The translations under genes and the position numbers were made by a program. Positions 52,134-62,792 of a stretch of 64,000 nt of DNA are shown in pieces. The first letter of the stretch is position 1. Every line of letters begins with the position of its first letter. The notes beneath the pieces were generated by a model that saw nothing but the letters and a program-made list of their open reading frames with translations, made no database searches and was not told the DNA's origin. The stretch comes from Onchidella celtica (Eukaryota > Mollusca > Gastropoda > Systellommatophora > Onchidiidae): positions 35,012,807-35,076,806 of the forward strand of contig OZ007573.1 of NCBI GenBank assembly GCA_963931925.1, given 5' to 3'.

Positions 52134-52647
52134 AAGGCAAAGCATATCTCCTATCCGTTTTAAACGCCATCTAGATCTGCTAGTCTGGCAAAAAGAGGTA
52201 TGCTAAGTCTCGATCCCTTCCAACCTCCCGCCTATCTAATCTAACACAAAAGAAAAAAATAATGCCTGTCAAAAGTAGGGGAGCTGGAACGACGAACCCC
52301 TCAAACGAAGACAAATACAGATGGTTCACTTAACTGGGCAAAATGGACTGGCTCTTTCCTTTGGTCCACAGCGCTGGTCTTGTCTTTTCCTGATGCTAGC
52401 TGCCAGTCCCTCGTAGTGGTCCCAGGATCAATGACGAGAGGACATGCCAGACATGTGGGGGAGAAACAAAAACAAAAAAATCAGCAGTATACAAAACTAT
52501 AAACTACAAAAATTACATAAATAACAGTGGAGTCTTAGAGTGGTAGACCTGCAGCTGTTGACGGGGTCCTCTTCCGATGATAGTAGTGTTCTCTAGATGT
52601 CAGAAGGTGACGGGTCCTCTTCAGATGTCAGTGGGGTCCCCTCCAGA

Positions 52648-53873
52648 TGTCACGAGCAGAGTTAGGGTCTTGGGGATGTTACGACTGCACGAGAGGCAGC
52701 TAACTCACACTCGGACACAACCACACAAGAAAAGTACTAAATAACTAGAGCGTATATATGTCAGGCCGGTCAGGCCATAGTTTACATAAATATTAATAAC
52801 AAAACAAAAGACAATAGAGGTATATATTCAAACCAAAAACTCTAATTAATAACTTAACCAATGATATTCATGTAACTATGGAGGTACTGCAATCAATAGT
52901 AAATAGGTATATTATACGAAACTGGATATCAATTTAAAGTGACAGTTGAGTCGCCACTGGCCAGTCGCCAGGCAAACTCTCCATAAATCATATGGGCTTA
53001 AATGTTAGGAGAGCCCAGTACGTTCAAAGCCTACAGAAGCACTCTTCGGCTTGTAGGTAATTTAAGCAGTTGCCAAAAGACTATATTTTATGCACAATCA
53101 CTATTCAATTCATCAACAATGTGCTATATTATTCCAATCATACTATGGCAATAGATCTATCATACAGGACACTCGTGGTCGAGTGCCAGCTGGGGTTTCC
53201 TTAGTCTTCCTATGAGGCTGTAGTTCTCTCTCTATCTCCGATCTCTATTATACTTGAATAATTAAGATATATTACCATTGCTCACGCCTACTGAGAGGCG
53301 CGAACATCAAAATAGCGCAGCGTGGGCTTTCAAAGGTCAGCCCACTCAGACCTTTCTTTCTAGAGCTCAGTCAGTCCGTTAGCAAGGACTTCTTAGTCTT
53401 CAGACCACACAGTTCAGGTACTGGCCAACCGGAGATACTTCACGAAACGATGCTTCTCTCGTCTGTATTCACCTAATCTGAACGTTACACGATGTTATAT
53501 ACTATCCAACTACCCAGCGTGCTAGTCCGCTGGCCCAATTAGTTCAGCTATCTCATAGGTCGAAACCTCCCACCATTTTAACTGTAGTAATACGTCTGCA
53601 CTATTCTACCAGCCAGTTAACGTGCAAAAACTTGTCTAGTCATACTTAACAATGTCAACTGTCCCCACCTTGTTTCACCCCTACTCCATTACTTATTAAT
53701 CACGAACATTAAAACCCACAAGCGTGAATCCAACAGTTTAACTTTACATTTATTTACTCACCAACTATAATTTGGCGAGGACCGTTCAAGGCCACCAGCC
53801 AATTTCTCATGGCCCTGGTAAACAACAACAACTCACTCTCTGCGTGAGTTTTAACAATATCCGAATCATGACA
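52648..53873 (-). repeat. 5' LTR of the non-autonomous element (1226 bp)
   Basis: Copy of 48890-50115. Minus-strand TATA-like box at 53494-53501. In element orientation it begins TGTCATGATT and ends GCTCGTGACA. Confidence 0.92.
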
Positions 53874-55519
53874 ATATCCGTTTTATTGGACAATCGCGCA
53901 ATGACTGCATTGAAGACAGGTGATGTTGACCAACAAAATTCTTTCGCTGGGACGTCGGACTCATGGCGCGAACACACATCTGGGAGGCGGGAGTACAAGG
54001 TTCGAAAATACATATTTAAGTAATTCGGTGAAAGTAATGCATTGATCGCTCGGTGGTAATTTTCTTTGTTTCATTGTAGTTCTTATTTTGCTTTAATTCA
54101 GGAAAACGCTGTTTCATGAAAGTAGAACTACGGTAAGACTAGAGTAGGACTACAACAGGACTGTAGAATTACAAAATGTCCCGAGTTGTCTTTAGATGGC
54201 GAACCCAAATTCATTTTCTGAAAAAAAAAAAGTTACCAGCAAAGTCTGCGGTCAGTTTTCAGCACAAAACTTGTCCTATTGGACTCAGCTGGTAAGTTGG
54301 GTCATTTAAGAAATCCTTTGAAACGTGTTTAAAAAGAAAATTAGCTGAAATAATGGTCTAAATGTCGCAACTACCAGCAGAGGAGTTGAGTATGGCAAGT
54401 GTTCTGCTGCAAACAGTGACTGCAGACTTTGCTTCTGGCGACATATTGGTAAAAACAGGCAGTTAAAATTCTAATAAAATAACACAGAGATAGCTAGGCA
54501 GGGTGGAGGGTTATTTAAGCAGATATAAAAAAAAAAATCCTAGACGGGTGAATGAGTGAGTGTGTGTGTGTGAGGGGGGGGGGGTTGAATGGAGAGATGG
54601 ATGGATGAGTTGGTGGATGGGTGAAGTGGGCTCGGATGTTAGGCAACAAAAATGATCAAATGGACATGATGAAAGGACAACAGAAAAGGCATCAAAACTC
54701 ATATAACGACTTCCCTACCACCCAGTTAAGATACTAAATTAATGAAGGGGTGGAAAGAGTTCAGCACCACCCGACCAGTCTGAACTATTCTATTAGTTCT
54801 ATCTATGGACTGTCTCAAGATCAGCTTTAGGGTAAGAGATTAGGTCAAGATTAGGGATAGATTTTTGGTTAGGGATTGGCTGAGTGGTTTTGACGTGCGG
54901 AACCCTTTCCTCCTAAATCTGCCCATGGCCCTAACTGTAAGAGTTCAAAGTGGCCCGGGCGTATCGAACTCTTTCCGATAGGTCTCGCTGATGAACAGAC
55001 AGATACGCAGACATACACATTGGCATAGAGATAGGCATGAATTCTGGATGACTACAGGGAGTGTGTTACTATTCTGGATGTGGGCAGACTCTGAGGATGT
55101 GTTACAATTTACTAACGTTCTCTATCAGTACCACACAGTCTACAGAAAGATTTCCGAATGCGTCACTTCCTCTGATCTCATTCTTAATAACATTTCAGGT
55201 CATGCCCAACGAGAAGTCAGCTGTTTGCCACCAGTGACTCGCCAAGCATACGATGAAAAGACGAAGCCAATCTATTGAAAATACGTACGCGGCTACAGAT
55301 TATGTGAAAGGTGTACTGCTATTAGTATGCATGATATGTTGGTAGGAACTTTGGGAATTTTGGCAGTCAGAATTTTTTTTTTAATCTTACTTATTCTGTG
55401 GACAGACGTTAAATCATTTCTGCTTAAAAGATGTGGTGTTTTTTGTTTTGTTTTGTTTTTTTGTCGTCGAAATCATATTGTTTTCGTTTCACGACAACGA
55501 CAGCTTCTGGCATGATGAT
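53874..55519. other. Intergenic, no gene seen
   Basis: Contains a (TG)n, an 11-base G run and GGAT repeats around 54555-54625, and T runs near 55373 and 55441-55461. No supported coding region. Confidence 0.5.
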
Positions 55520-55524
55520 ATGAC

Positions 55525-56721
55525 TGTCACGAGTGGAGTGAGTGCAATTAAGGGGATTGCTACAGAGCGGGTGTAGAGTAAGAAAGGCTCACAGTAGACA
55601 GCAAGTTAAGCGTGCTGTTGTGAGTAGTAGTGGGGGCGGGGTCTGAAGGAGGCGAAAGCGCGGTATTACTATCACTGCAAGTTAGAAGGTCCTAGGGATC
55701 GGACCTGTGAATAAAAGCCCATCGGGCGGACATAAAGGGGAAGCAGTCGAGAAGACTAGTGAGAGTCTTTCCAGTTATGACTGGTATGTAGAACGTTGAT
55801 TGATTATTATGATTGATGTATTATATTATATTCGTCTATTACCATGATGTAAATAAGTATATGTGAGGAATGTGGAAGTCCTTGATATTGGATATAGCAA
55901 TGTGCGCCACGAGCGATAGATGAAAGTGAGTTCATGGATTTGTAGCGCGAGTGAGTAGTGTGTACTCCGATGGAAGTGTGTTACCGTAAGATGTGTGGTG
56001 AGTGAAAGGTGAACTAGTGTGTGTACGTTTCAGGGGTTGTAAGGAGAGGTGGAGTGAATAGAAATGGTAGGATATTATACCAATGTAATGTTATTCTTGT
56101 AGGTGTCGGGGACGGGCCGCAGAGCCACCTCGATGAGCACAGGGGATAGGCCAGCATAGGGCCGGAGGCCGTGCATAGGCCAGAAGTGAGACTGTCGGGG
56201 CAGGACAGTAGAGGCACATAAAGTCGTGGCAGTCAGGCCACGGACAGGGACGTAGATATGAGAGTGAATGAGATACTATATTGTTGCCATGTTGATAGGC
56301 TCGTGAACTGATATTATGTTGTTGCCATGTTGATGGCTATGGAAATAATAATGGGTTATTGCCCTGGCGAGGTGCTAGGGGAGTGCTAAGGTGTATGACG
56401 ATAGGAAGGTGATATTGAGAGACTGCGGTGCCAGTGAATCATTAATGTACTATTAAGACCCTGAGGGGAGAGGCTGAGGCCGAAGTGCCTTTAGGAGTAA
56501 CTACCGGATTGTGGATCCGAGGGAGAGTGTGTGTGAGAATAAGGCCGTTGTACGGCAGTGCATTTCAATAATATAATGTATGTAATTGCGCTATTATATG
56601 TATAATTATGTTTAATAAATGTGTGAGTCTGATGGGTTGTTTTGTTAAGTGTTAAACTCGTTTGTTCGTGATTGTCGTCCTGTCATAAACTATTACATTT
56701 CCCAGTCTGGGATTTGTGACA
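55525..56721 (+). repeat. 5' LTR of the Gmr1-like element (1197 bp)
   Basis: Begins TGTCACGAGTGG and ends GATTTGTGACA. TGAATAAAAGCCC near 55709 may be a TATA-type box, and AATAAA at 56614-56619 a polyadenylation signal. A minus-strand frame of 67 codons inside it is repeated in the other LTR and is not a gene. Confidence 0.93.
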
Positions 56722-56722
56722 C

Positions 56723-56759
56723 TGGGGGCTCGTCCGTTGTGACACTGGGGGCTCGTCCG
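56723..56759 (+). promoter_or_regulatory. Duplicated primer-binding site, tRNA-Pro type
   Basis: TGGGGGCTCGTCCG occurs at 56723-56736 and again at 56746-56759, 23 bp apart. The repeated unit includes GTGACA, the last six bases of the LTR. The 14 bases match the tRNA-Pro primer site known from murine gammaretroviruses, complementary to the tRNA 3' end with CCA. The doubled copy suggests a slip during reverse transcription. Confidence 0.8.
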
Positions 56760-57204
56760 TTGTGACTCGTCCATTTTCGTAATATTTAGTTGTAGTTAGT
56801 TAGTAGTAGGTATTTGTGCTGTCTTGTTCGTTGGATGAATGGACATTTCATGATATGATTTAGGTATATTTATGAATAATAATATGTATTGATGCATGTA
56901 TTTTGATGAATATGTATTAATGTGTACTTAAATTTCAGAGAGACAGTGGGTGTGCGTGCAGCCTGAGGAGACAAGTAGCCAGAGCTCCGATTAGGTCGAG
57001 GACTTAAACTCAAAATTTGAAAGTTAAGTGAAACTGAAATTTTGTGCCCTGGATTGTGGGCTGTTCCTTTAATCTGTCTTTTTCCGCTGTTTTTCTGTTT
57101 TTGTCGTAATTGATTGTACGGGCGGTGGCGCGGGTTTGCTGTGTTGAACTTAGTTTATCCTTTTAAAAAGGTGTGGTAAACTTTGGAACTTCGTTCATCA
57201 CAGC

Positions 57205-57300
57205 GAACAGTTCTGTAGGGACCTGTATTTTTGTTTAGATTGTAGCGTTCTATCTTCCTCGTTGTTTTAGGAAGACGTTTCTCTTGTCCTTCTCCTCCCT
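57205..57300 (+). promoter_or_regulatory. Conserved leader block with hairpin (copy in Gmr1-like element)
   Basis: Contains TTCTGTAGGGACCTG, TAGCGTTCTATC and a hairpin TCTTCCT / CGTTGTTTT / AGGAAGA at 57253-57275. It is nearly the same as the complement of 52039-52133 in the coding-less element. It lies in the untranslated leader between primer site and Gag, where packaging signals of LTR elements usually lie. Confidence 0.7.
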
Positions 57301-57689
57301 ATCTATAGATACGTTCTTTTTTTTCAGACTCTGTTCTTGTTCGTACCGTGTTGTGTAATCGGCGTAGTAGGTTGCATTTTTTTTTTCCATTATAGTTTTT
57401 TTTTGTAGAAGCTTTGTCCTAGTCTGGTTCGTTGTCCTTGACGTACTTGTGGTCCTTCTACTGAATTTCCTTATTCTTGTCTTTTCTACTCTTTTTTATT
57501 ATTAATAGTGCAGTACATTTTATGAATATAGAATTAGTTGTGCTGTAAAGGTAAATTTCTGAATTGTATTGGATACAAGTAGGTGTGGTTATATCTGGTG
57601 TGATCTCAGGTCTCTGGTCGTGTCGTTAGTTATCATACCGACAGGTTAGCCGTTTTTTTAAATATATACCATAACCATAAATCTGTGAA

Positions 57690-60422
57690 ATGGCGGAACT
57701 CCAACAACTAATGAAGTTGGGTAAGGAACTTGGCCTGGAGGGAGAGGAGCTACGCGGCTGGATTAAAGAACAGCAGGCGGATTTGCGCGATGAGCGTGCT
57801 AAGGATAGAGAGCGAGAAAAAGAGGCTCAAGAGCGACAGAGAGAAGAGGAAAGAGAGGCTAAGGCTCAGCAACAAGAAAGAGAGGCTAAGGATAAGGAAG
57901 AGGAAAGGGAGTTTAAGTTAAAGGAGTTGCATCAGCAACAGGAGAGACAGGCTCAGGAGAGGGAGCTTAAGTTAAAGGAGATAGAAGCTCAAGAACGGGA
58001 GCAGGAGATAAGGTTAAAGGAGATAGAAGCTCAAGAGCGGGAGACAGACGCGCGAGTAAGAATAGCGGAGTTGGAAATCAAAAAGAGTGCGCCAACAGAA
58101 ACAGTTGAGCGGCAGGTACCCAATAAAGGTGGTGTCAGGATTAAGCTCCCTACGTTCGACGACCGGAAGGACGACATAGACGCCTTCCTTTACAGGTTCG
58201 AATTGAACGCACAATTGCAATGGGGGGAAAATAAGGAATTATGGGCCACGTACCTGGCATCGCTATTGCAGGGGCGAGCGTTAACCTACTTTAAAGAGCT
58301 ACAGCGCGAAGACGTGCAAGACTACGATAAGCTGAAGGCTTTGCTGCTTCGCCGATTTGCGCGTACCGAGGAATATTTCCGGGAGCAGTTTAGGCGGGCA
58401 CGTGCAGATACCAGGGAGGACTTTGCTGCCTTCGTCGCGAGACTAACGGAGTATTTCGCGAACTGGGTAGACTTGGCGCATGTGGGCACGGATTTTGCTA
58501 AACTGAAAGACTTAATGATCCGTGACCAGCTGTACGCGTCGTGCCACAAAGATCTGGTGGCTTTCCTGAAAGAGAACGAACCCGCGACGGTGCAGGAGGC
58601 GTCTAAGTTGGCGGAGGCATACCGTACGGCACATCCGTCCAAACCAGTCGCCAGGGCGTACGTCCAAGATGCTGGGTACGTCGCCGTTGTCGAGGGGTCG
58701 CCGGCAGGACTTAGGGACAGGTCGCGTCAGCGTGGTGCCTATAGTGGGCAAGGCCAGGGGCAGCATAGGGGCTATCACCAATCACCGGCATATGGATCCG
58801 GTAAGTTTGACCGAGCAGGAGGGCTAGGTCGCGGTAATGGCCGGGGGCGAGTTGTGACCTTTGCCGATGACCGACGGCATAGGGACTCTAGTTCCGGTCG
58901 CGAAGGGTCACGGGGACCCAGGCCTAGAGCAGCACAGGGAGCGGAGTGTTGGACTTGCGGACGCGTGGGTCACTTTTCGCGCGAGTGTAGGGCCGCGAAG
59001 TGTTGGAACTGCGGAAGAGCAGATCACATCAGCGTGAACTGCCCTGCAGGTAGGATAGCGGCGAACGTGGACAGTAGCTCCAGTCCATGTTCCCCAAATA
59101 AATTTCATCATGCGGCTGCGTGCGTTACATCGGACAACGGAGGCGGACAGTATTCTAAGTGTCCCAGTTGTGAGAAGTTATTATCTTCCGGTGTTTTACC
59201 TTGTGGGAGAAAGATCCCCGTTATAAATTCATGTCATACAGGAGGTGGTCTTAGGGTTTATCCGGGGTTTGTTGGGGACGAACCGGTCTCGGTTTTACGA
59301 GATACAGGATCTACCGTTGTGGGAGTGCATAGGGACTGCATTCGGGATTCACAGCTTACAGGTGAGACTGTCCCGTGCATCCAATTTTCGGGGGCCATTG
59401 AGAAATTACCCATGGCAAAAATAATGATAGATACACCTTTCCTTAGCGGGGAAGTCGAAGCAGTCGTTGGTTGTTTTCCAGGCGCCCAGCTCATCATTGG
59501 GAATGTATCACGGGTAGTTTCCCCTTCCGAGGAGAACGTGCAAGCATGGTCGCAATCAAAAGGTATTGACTTTTGCGCCGCGGTCGAAACACGCCGACGG
59601 GTAGCCGATAAAGATAAGATTAGACCTTTGGCTACGCCAGCGGTCAACCTAGATATCACGCCAGAGCGCTTGGCGAGATTACAAAGGGAGGACCCGTCAT
59701 TAAACCCATGTTTTGGGGAAGCGCGAACCGAGAAAACAAGGAAATATAAAAACGGGTCATCTTCTTTTTTTGTCCAGGGGGGCATTCTGTTCCGTATGTA
59801 CGTCACAGTGGCTTCCGTTCAAAAGCAGGTCGTCGTGCCACGGTCGTTAATGGCTACAGTATTGCGTCTGGCCCATGATGTTCCATTAGCGGGTCATATG
59901 GGAAGTGCTAGAACCAAGGAGAGAGTTCTAAAAGATTTTTATTGGCCATCGATACATAGAGATGTGCGGTTATATTGTAAGACGTGCAGTGCGTGCCAAA
60001 AGACGACGCATAAGGGTCGTTCACCCCAGGCTCCTCTTCAAAAGATCCCCACGGTTTCGGAACCGTTTAAAAAGGTTTCGATAGACCTTGTTGATTTAAG
60101 AGAAAGATTATCTTCAGCGCGCACTATAGCAGAAGAAGCGTCTAGTATCGCTTCAGCAAGAGCAAAGACCTATAGAGATAGAGGATCCAAACTGAGAATT
60201 TTTAAGCCAGGAGACAAGGTCCTATTGTTGTTACCTACGGACCATAATAAGTTATTGATGACATGGAAAGGTCCTTATGTTATTGAGCGAATTGTTTCGA
60301 AGGTAGATTACGCTATCCACATTGATGGATCAGTAAAGGTTTTCCACGTTGATATGCTGCAGAGGTTTCATGAGAGACCAAAGTATCTGTATTCTCATAC
60401 TGGTGTTGAAGGACATACCTAA
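57690..60422 (+). CDS. gag-pol: Gag-protease-integrase polyprotein, integrase core deleted (910 aa)
   Basis: Residues 25-135 form a highly charged E/K/R/Q coiled coil. Residues 150-315 are a capsid-like region, and its second half (about 228-312: Y-F-R-E-Q-F, W-V, L-M-I-R-D-Q, E-A-S-K-L-A-E) resembles the SCAN domain, which is reported to derive from Gmr1-like Gag. Two CCHC knuckles lie at C420-C433 and C438-C451. Protease has R-D-T-G-S-T (D538) and L-I-I-G (601-604). The integrase zinc domain has H729, H736, C766 and C769. S-I-D-L-V (D799) is the start of the core, after which the text jumps to the C-terminal part: Y-R-D-R-G, F-K-P-G-D-K-V, W-K-G-P-Y and V-D-M-L. The other two catalytic acids are thus missing. 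Gag and protease may still work; integrase cannot. Confidence 0.88.
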   Translation: MAELQQLMKLGKELGLEGEELRGWIKEQQADLRDERAKDREREKEAQERQREEEREAKAQQQEREAKDKEEEREFKLKELHQQQERQAQERELKLKEIEAQEREQEIRLKEIEAQERETDARVRIAELEIKKSAPTETVERQVPNKGGVRIKLPTFDDRKDDIDAFLYRFELNAQLQWGENKELWATYLASLLQGRALTYFKELQREDVQDYDKLKALLLRRFARTEEYFREQFRRARADTREDFAAFVARLTEYFANWVDLAHVGTDFAKLKDLMIRDQLYASCHKDLVAFLKENEPATVQEASKLAEAYRTAHPSKPVARAYVQDAGYVAVVEGSPAGLRDRSRQRGAYSGQGQGQHRGYHQSPAYGSGKFDRAGGLGRGNGRGRVVTFADDRRHRDSSSGREGSRGPRPRAAQGAECWTCGRVGHFSRECRAAKCWNCGRADHISVNCPAGRIAANVDSSSSPCSPNKFHHAAACVTSDNGGGQYSKCPSCEKLLSSGVLPCGRKIPVINSCHTGGGLRVYPGFVGDEPVSVLRDTGSTVVGVHRDCIRDSQLTGETVPCIQFSGAIEKLPMAKIMIDTPFLSGEVEAVVGCFPGAQLIIGNVSRVVSPSEENVQAWSQSKGIDFCAAVETRRRVADKDKIRPLATPAVNLDITPERLARLQREDPSLNPCFGEARTEKTRKYKNGSSSFFVQGGILFRMYVTVASVQKQVVVPRSLMATVLRLAHDVPLAGHMGSARTKERVLKDFYWPSIHRDVRLYCKTCSACQKTTHKGRSPQAPLQKIPTVSEPFKKVSIDLVDLRERLSSARTIAEEASSIASARAKTYRDRGSKLRIFKPGDKVLLLLPTDHNKLLMTWKGPYVIERIVSKVDYAIHIDGSVKVFHVDMLQRFHERPKYLYSHTGVEGHT

Positions 60423-61233
60423 TGTCGTGTCATTCTTTGATGATATAGCATGCCATACGTCGACATGGTCTGATCATATTCAGACACTAACAGTAATTTT
60501 TCAACGATTACGTCATTTTGGGTTAACTGTTAAACCCGCAAAGATGGATTTGGCATGTCCAGAGATAGTATTCTTAGGACATATTGTGGGTAGAGGTGTT
60601 CAGAGACCTGAAGAAACAAAAATTGACAAGTTAGTAGGGTTGCAAATCCCTAAAACAAAGAAACAAGTCAGAAGCTTAGTGGGAATTTTAAATTATTACA
60701 GAAAGTTCATTCCAAATTTTTCCTCCTTGTCATCTTCTCTTACTGACCTTACTAAGAAGGGACAACCCGATAAGGTCCAGTGGACGTCTGAATGTCAGAC
60801 ATCATTTGATAATTTGGTGACAGCATTATCATCGTCACCCATTTTGATATTACCCGATTTTCGATCTAATTTTATCCTCAGAACGGATGCGTCGGACTCT
60901 GGTGTCGGCGCTTGTCTTCTACAGGAGAAGAACGAATGTCTCCATCCTGTATGTTATGTCAGTAGGAAGTTATTGCAGAGAGAAAGAAAGTATTCTGTGA
61001 TAGAGCGTGAGTGTCTTGCCATTGTCTGGTCCGTCCAGAAACTAGGACGTTATCTCATGGGACGAGAATTTTGTATCCAGACAGACCACAAGCCACTGAC
61101 ATTTTTGTCGAAGAATCGTTCGTCCAGCCCACGCTTGTCTAGATGGGCATTGGCTTTACAGCCGTATACCTTCGTTATTCAACCAATTCCAGGAACCAGC
61201 AATCATATCGCCGACTACCTTAGTCGAGCCTAG
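60403..61233 (+). pseudogene. pol: RT (C-terminal half) and RNase H of the Gmr1-like element
   Basis: The reading, one frame over from Gag-integrase, enters at V-L-K-D-I-P-N-V-V-S and at once meets F-F-D-D, the RT catalytic motif (usually Y-x-D-D), then F-L-G-H-I-V and N-Y-Y-R-K-F-I-P-N-F of palm and thumb. RNase H follows, with T-D-A-S-D-S-G, I-E-R-E-C-L-A and T-D-H-K-P-L, ending H-I-A-D-Y-L-S-R-A and TAG. The fingers and first part of the palm are absent, so a deletion joins integrase C-terminus to RT. RNase H lies last, with no integrase after it, confirming the unusual order. Confidence 0.88.
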
Positions 61234-61590
61234 GGGAAGATTTCGGGAGCTTATACATCGGAGGACAGGAACATTGACAGGATCTGTGTGAATAAGTCCA
61301 CTTTAAAATATTGACATTATAAATATGATATGAAGAATGGTTGATAGGTTGAATGGTTTTTGATTCTGTATTAAGTATTGTGGTTAGTTAGCTATTCAGG
61401 ATGTGACACATATATGCATATTGCAGGCCATACGGATCCCCATATTTTCCCCTGATTTCGGTATTTTATATACTAGGGGAACTACTAGGTCATTTTTTTT
61501 TAGTGTAGGTATTGCTCACGCTCACTCGTTGACAGTCATCTTGATGCGATTTGAAATTAATTGCATTAATTTTTTTGGGGTGGGGGATGA

Positions 61591-62787
61591 TGTCACGAGT
61601 GGAGTGAGTGCAATTAAGGGGATTGCTACAGAGCGGGTGTAGAGTAAGAAAGGCTCACAGTAGACAGCAAGTTAAGCGTGCTGTTGTGAGTAGTAGTGGA
61701 GGCGGGGTCTGAAGGAGGCGAAAGCGCGGTATTACTATCACTGCAAGTTAGAAGGTCCTAGGGATCGGACCTGTGAATAAAAGCCCATCGGGCGGACATA
61801 AAGGGGAAGCAGTCGAGAAGACTAGTGAGAGTCTTTCCAGTTATGACTGGTATGTAGAACGTTGATTGATTATTATGATTGATGTATTATATTATATTCG
61901 TCTATTACCATGATGTAAATAAGTATATGTGAGGAATGTGGAAGTCCTTGATATTGGATATAGCAATGTGCGCCACGAGCGATAGATGAAAGTGAGTTCA
62001 TGGATTTGTAGCGCGAGTGAGTAGTGTGTACTCCGATGGAAGTGTGTTACCGTAAGATGTGTGGTGAGTGAAAGGTGAACTAGTGTGTGTACGTTTCAGG
62101 GGTTGTAAGGAGAGGTGGAGTGAATAGAAATGGTAGGATATTATACCAATGTAATGTTATTCTTGTAGGTGTCGGGGACGGGCCGCAGAGCCACCTCGAT
62201 GAGCACAGGGGATAGGCCAGCATAGGGCCGGAGGCCGTGCATAGGCCAGAAGTGAGACTGTCGGGGCAGGACAGTAGAGGCACATAAAGTCGTGGCAGTC
62301 AGGCCACGGACAGGGACGTAGATATGAGAGTGAATGAGATACTATATTGTTGCCATGTTGATAGGCTCGTGAACTGATATTATGTTGTTGCCATGTTGAT
62401 GGCTATGGAAATAATAATGGGTTATTGCCCTGGCGAGGTGCTAGGGGAGTGCTAAGGTGTATGACGATAGGAAGGTGATATTGAGAGACTGCGGTGCCAG
62501 TGAATCATTAATGTACTATTAAGACCCTGAGGGGAGAGGCTGAGGCCGAAGTGCCTTTAGGAGTAACTACCGGATTGTGGATCCGAGGGAGAGTGTGTGT
62601 GAGAATAAGGCCGTTGTACGGCAGTGCATTTCAATAATATAATGTATGTAATTGCGCTATTATATGTATAATTATGTTTAATAAATGTGTGAGTCTGATG
62701 GGTTGTTTTGTTAAGTGTTAAACTCGTTTGTTCGTGATTGTCGTCCTGTCATAAACTATTACATTTCCCAGTCTGGGATTTGTGACA
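61591..62787 (+). repeat. 3' LTR of the Gmr1-like element (1197 bp)
   Basis: Same length as, and almost identical to, 55525-56721 (one substitution seen at 61699). Polyadenylation signal at 62680-62685. Preceded by the polypurine tract at 61577-61587 and followed by ATGAC. Confidence 0.93.
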
Positions 62788-62792
62788 ATGAC

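Larger units (their letters stand above)
48890..53873 (-). mobile_element. Non-autonomous LTR retrotransposon (LARD-like), young
   Basis: Two LTRs of exactly 1226 bp (48890-50115 and 52648-53873) look identical throughout. The polypurine tract (complement of 50118-50129, GGGGTGGGGGA) lies next to the left LTR, so the element points to the minus strand. The 2532-bp interior has no Gag, RT or integrase in any frame. It does hold a 46-bp tandem repeat and a leader block shared with the element at 55525-62787. The primer site is not identified with certainty; after the 5' LTR the sequence is TC-TGGAGGGGACCCC. Flanks are ATATG and ATATC, one mismatch from a 5-bp duplication. It must have been copied by enzymes from another element. 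Confidence 0.88.
55525..62787 (+). mobile_element. Gmr1-like Ty3/Gypsy LTR retrotransposon, internally deleted
   Basis: LTRs of exactly 1197 bp (55525-56721, 61591-62787) are flanked by a perfect ATGAC duplication (55520-55524, 62788-62792). There is a tRNA-Pro-type primer site after the left LTR and a GGGGTGGGGGA polypurine tract before the right. The coding order is Gag, protease, integrase, then RT and RNase H. Ty1/Copia elements have that order, but these domains are Ty3/Gypsy-like. This combination defines the Gmr1-like group. Two internal deletions removed most of the integrase core and the first part of RT. The LTRs differ at only one position I could find (G at 55633, A at 61699), so the insertion is recent. 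Confidence 0.9.

Noticed and set aside
56014-56217. 67-codon minus-strand frame found twice (also 62080-62283)
   Set aside because: It is inside the two LTR copies; the repetition reflects LTR identity and not a gene.
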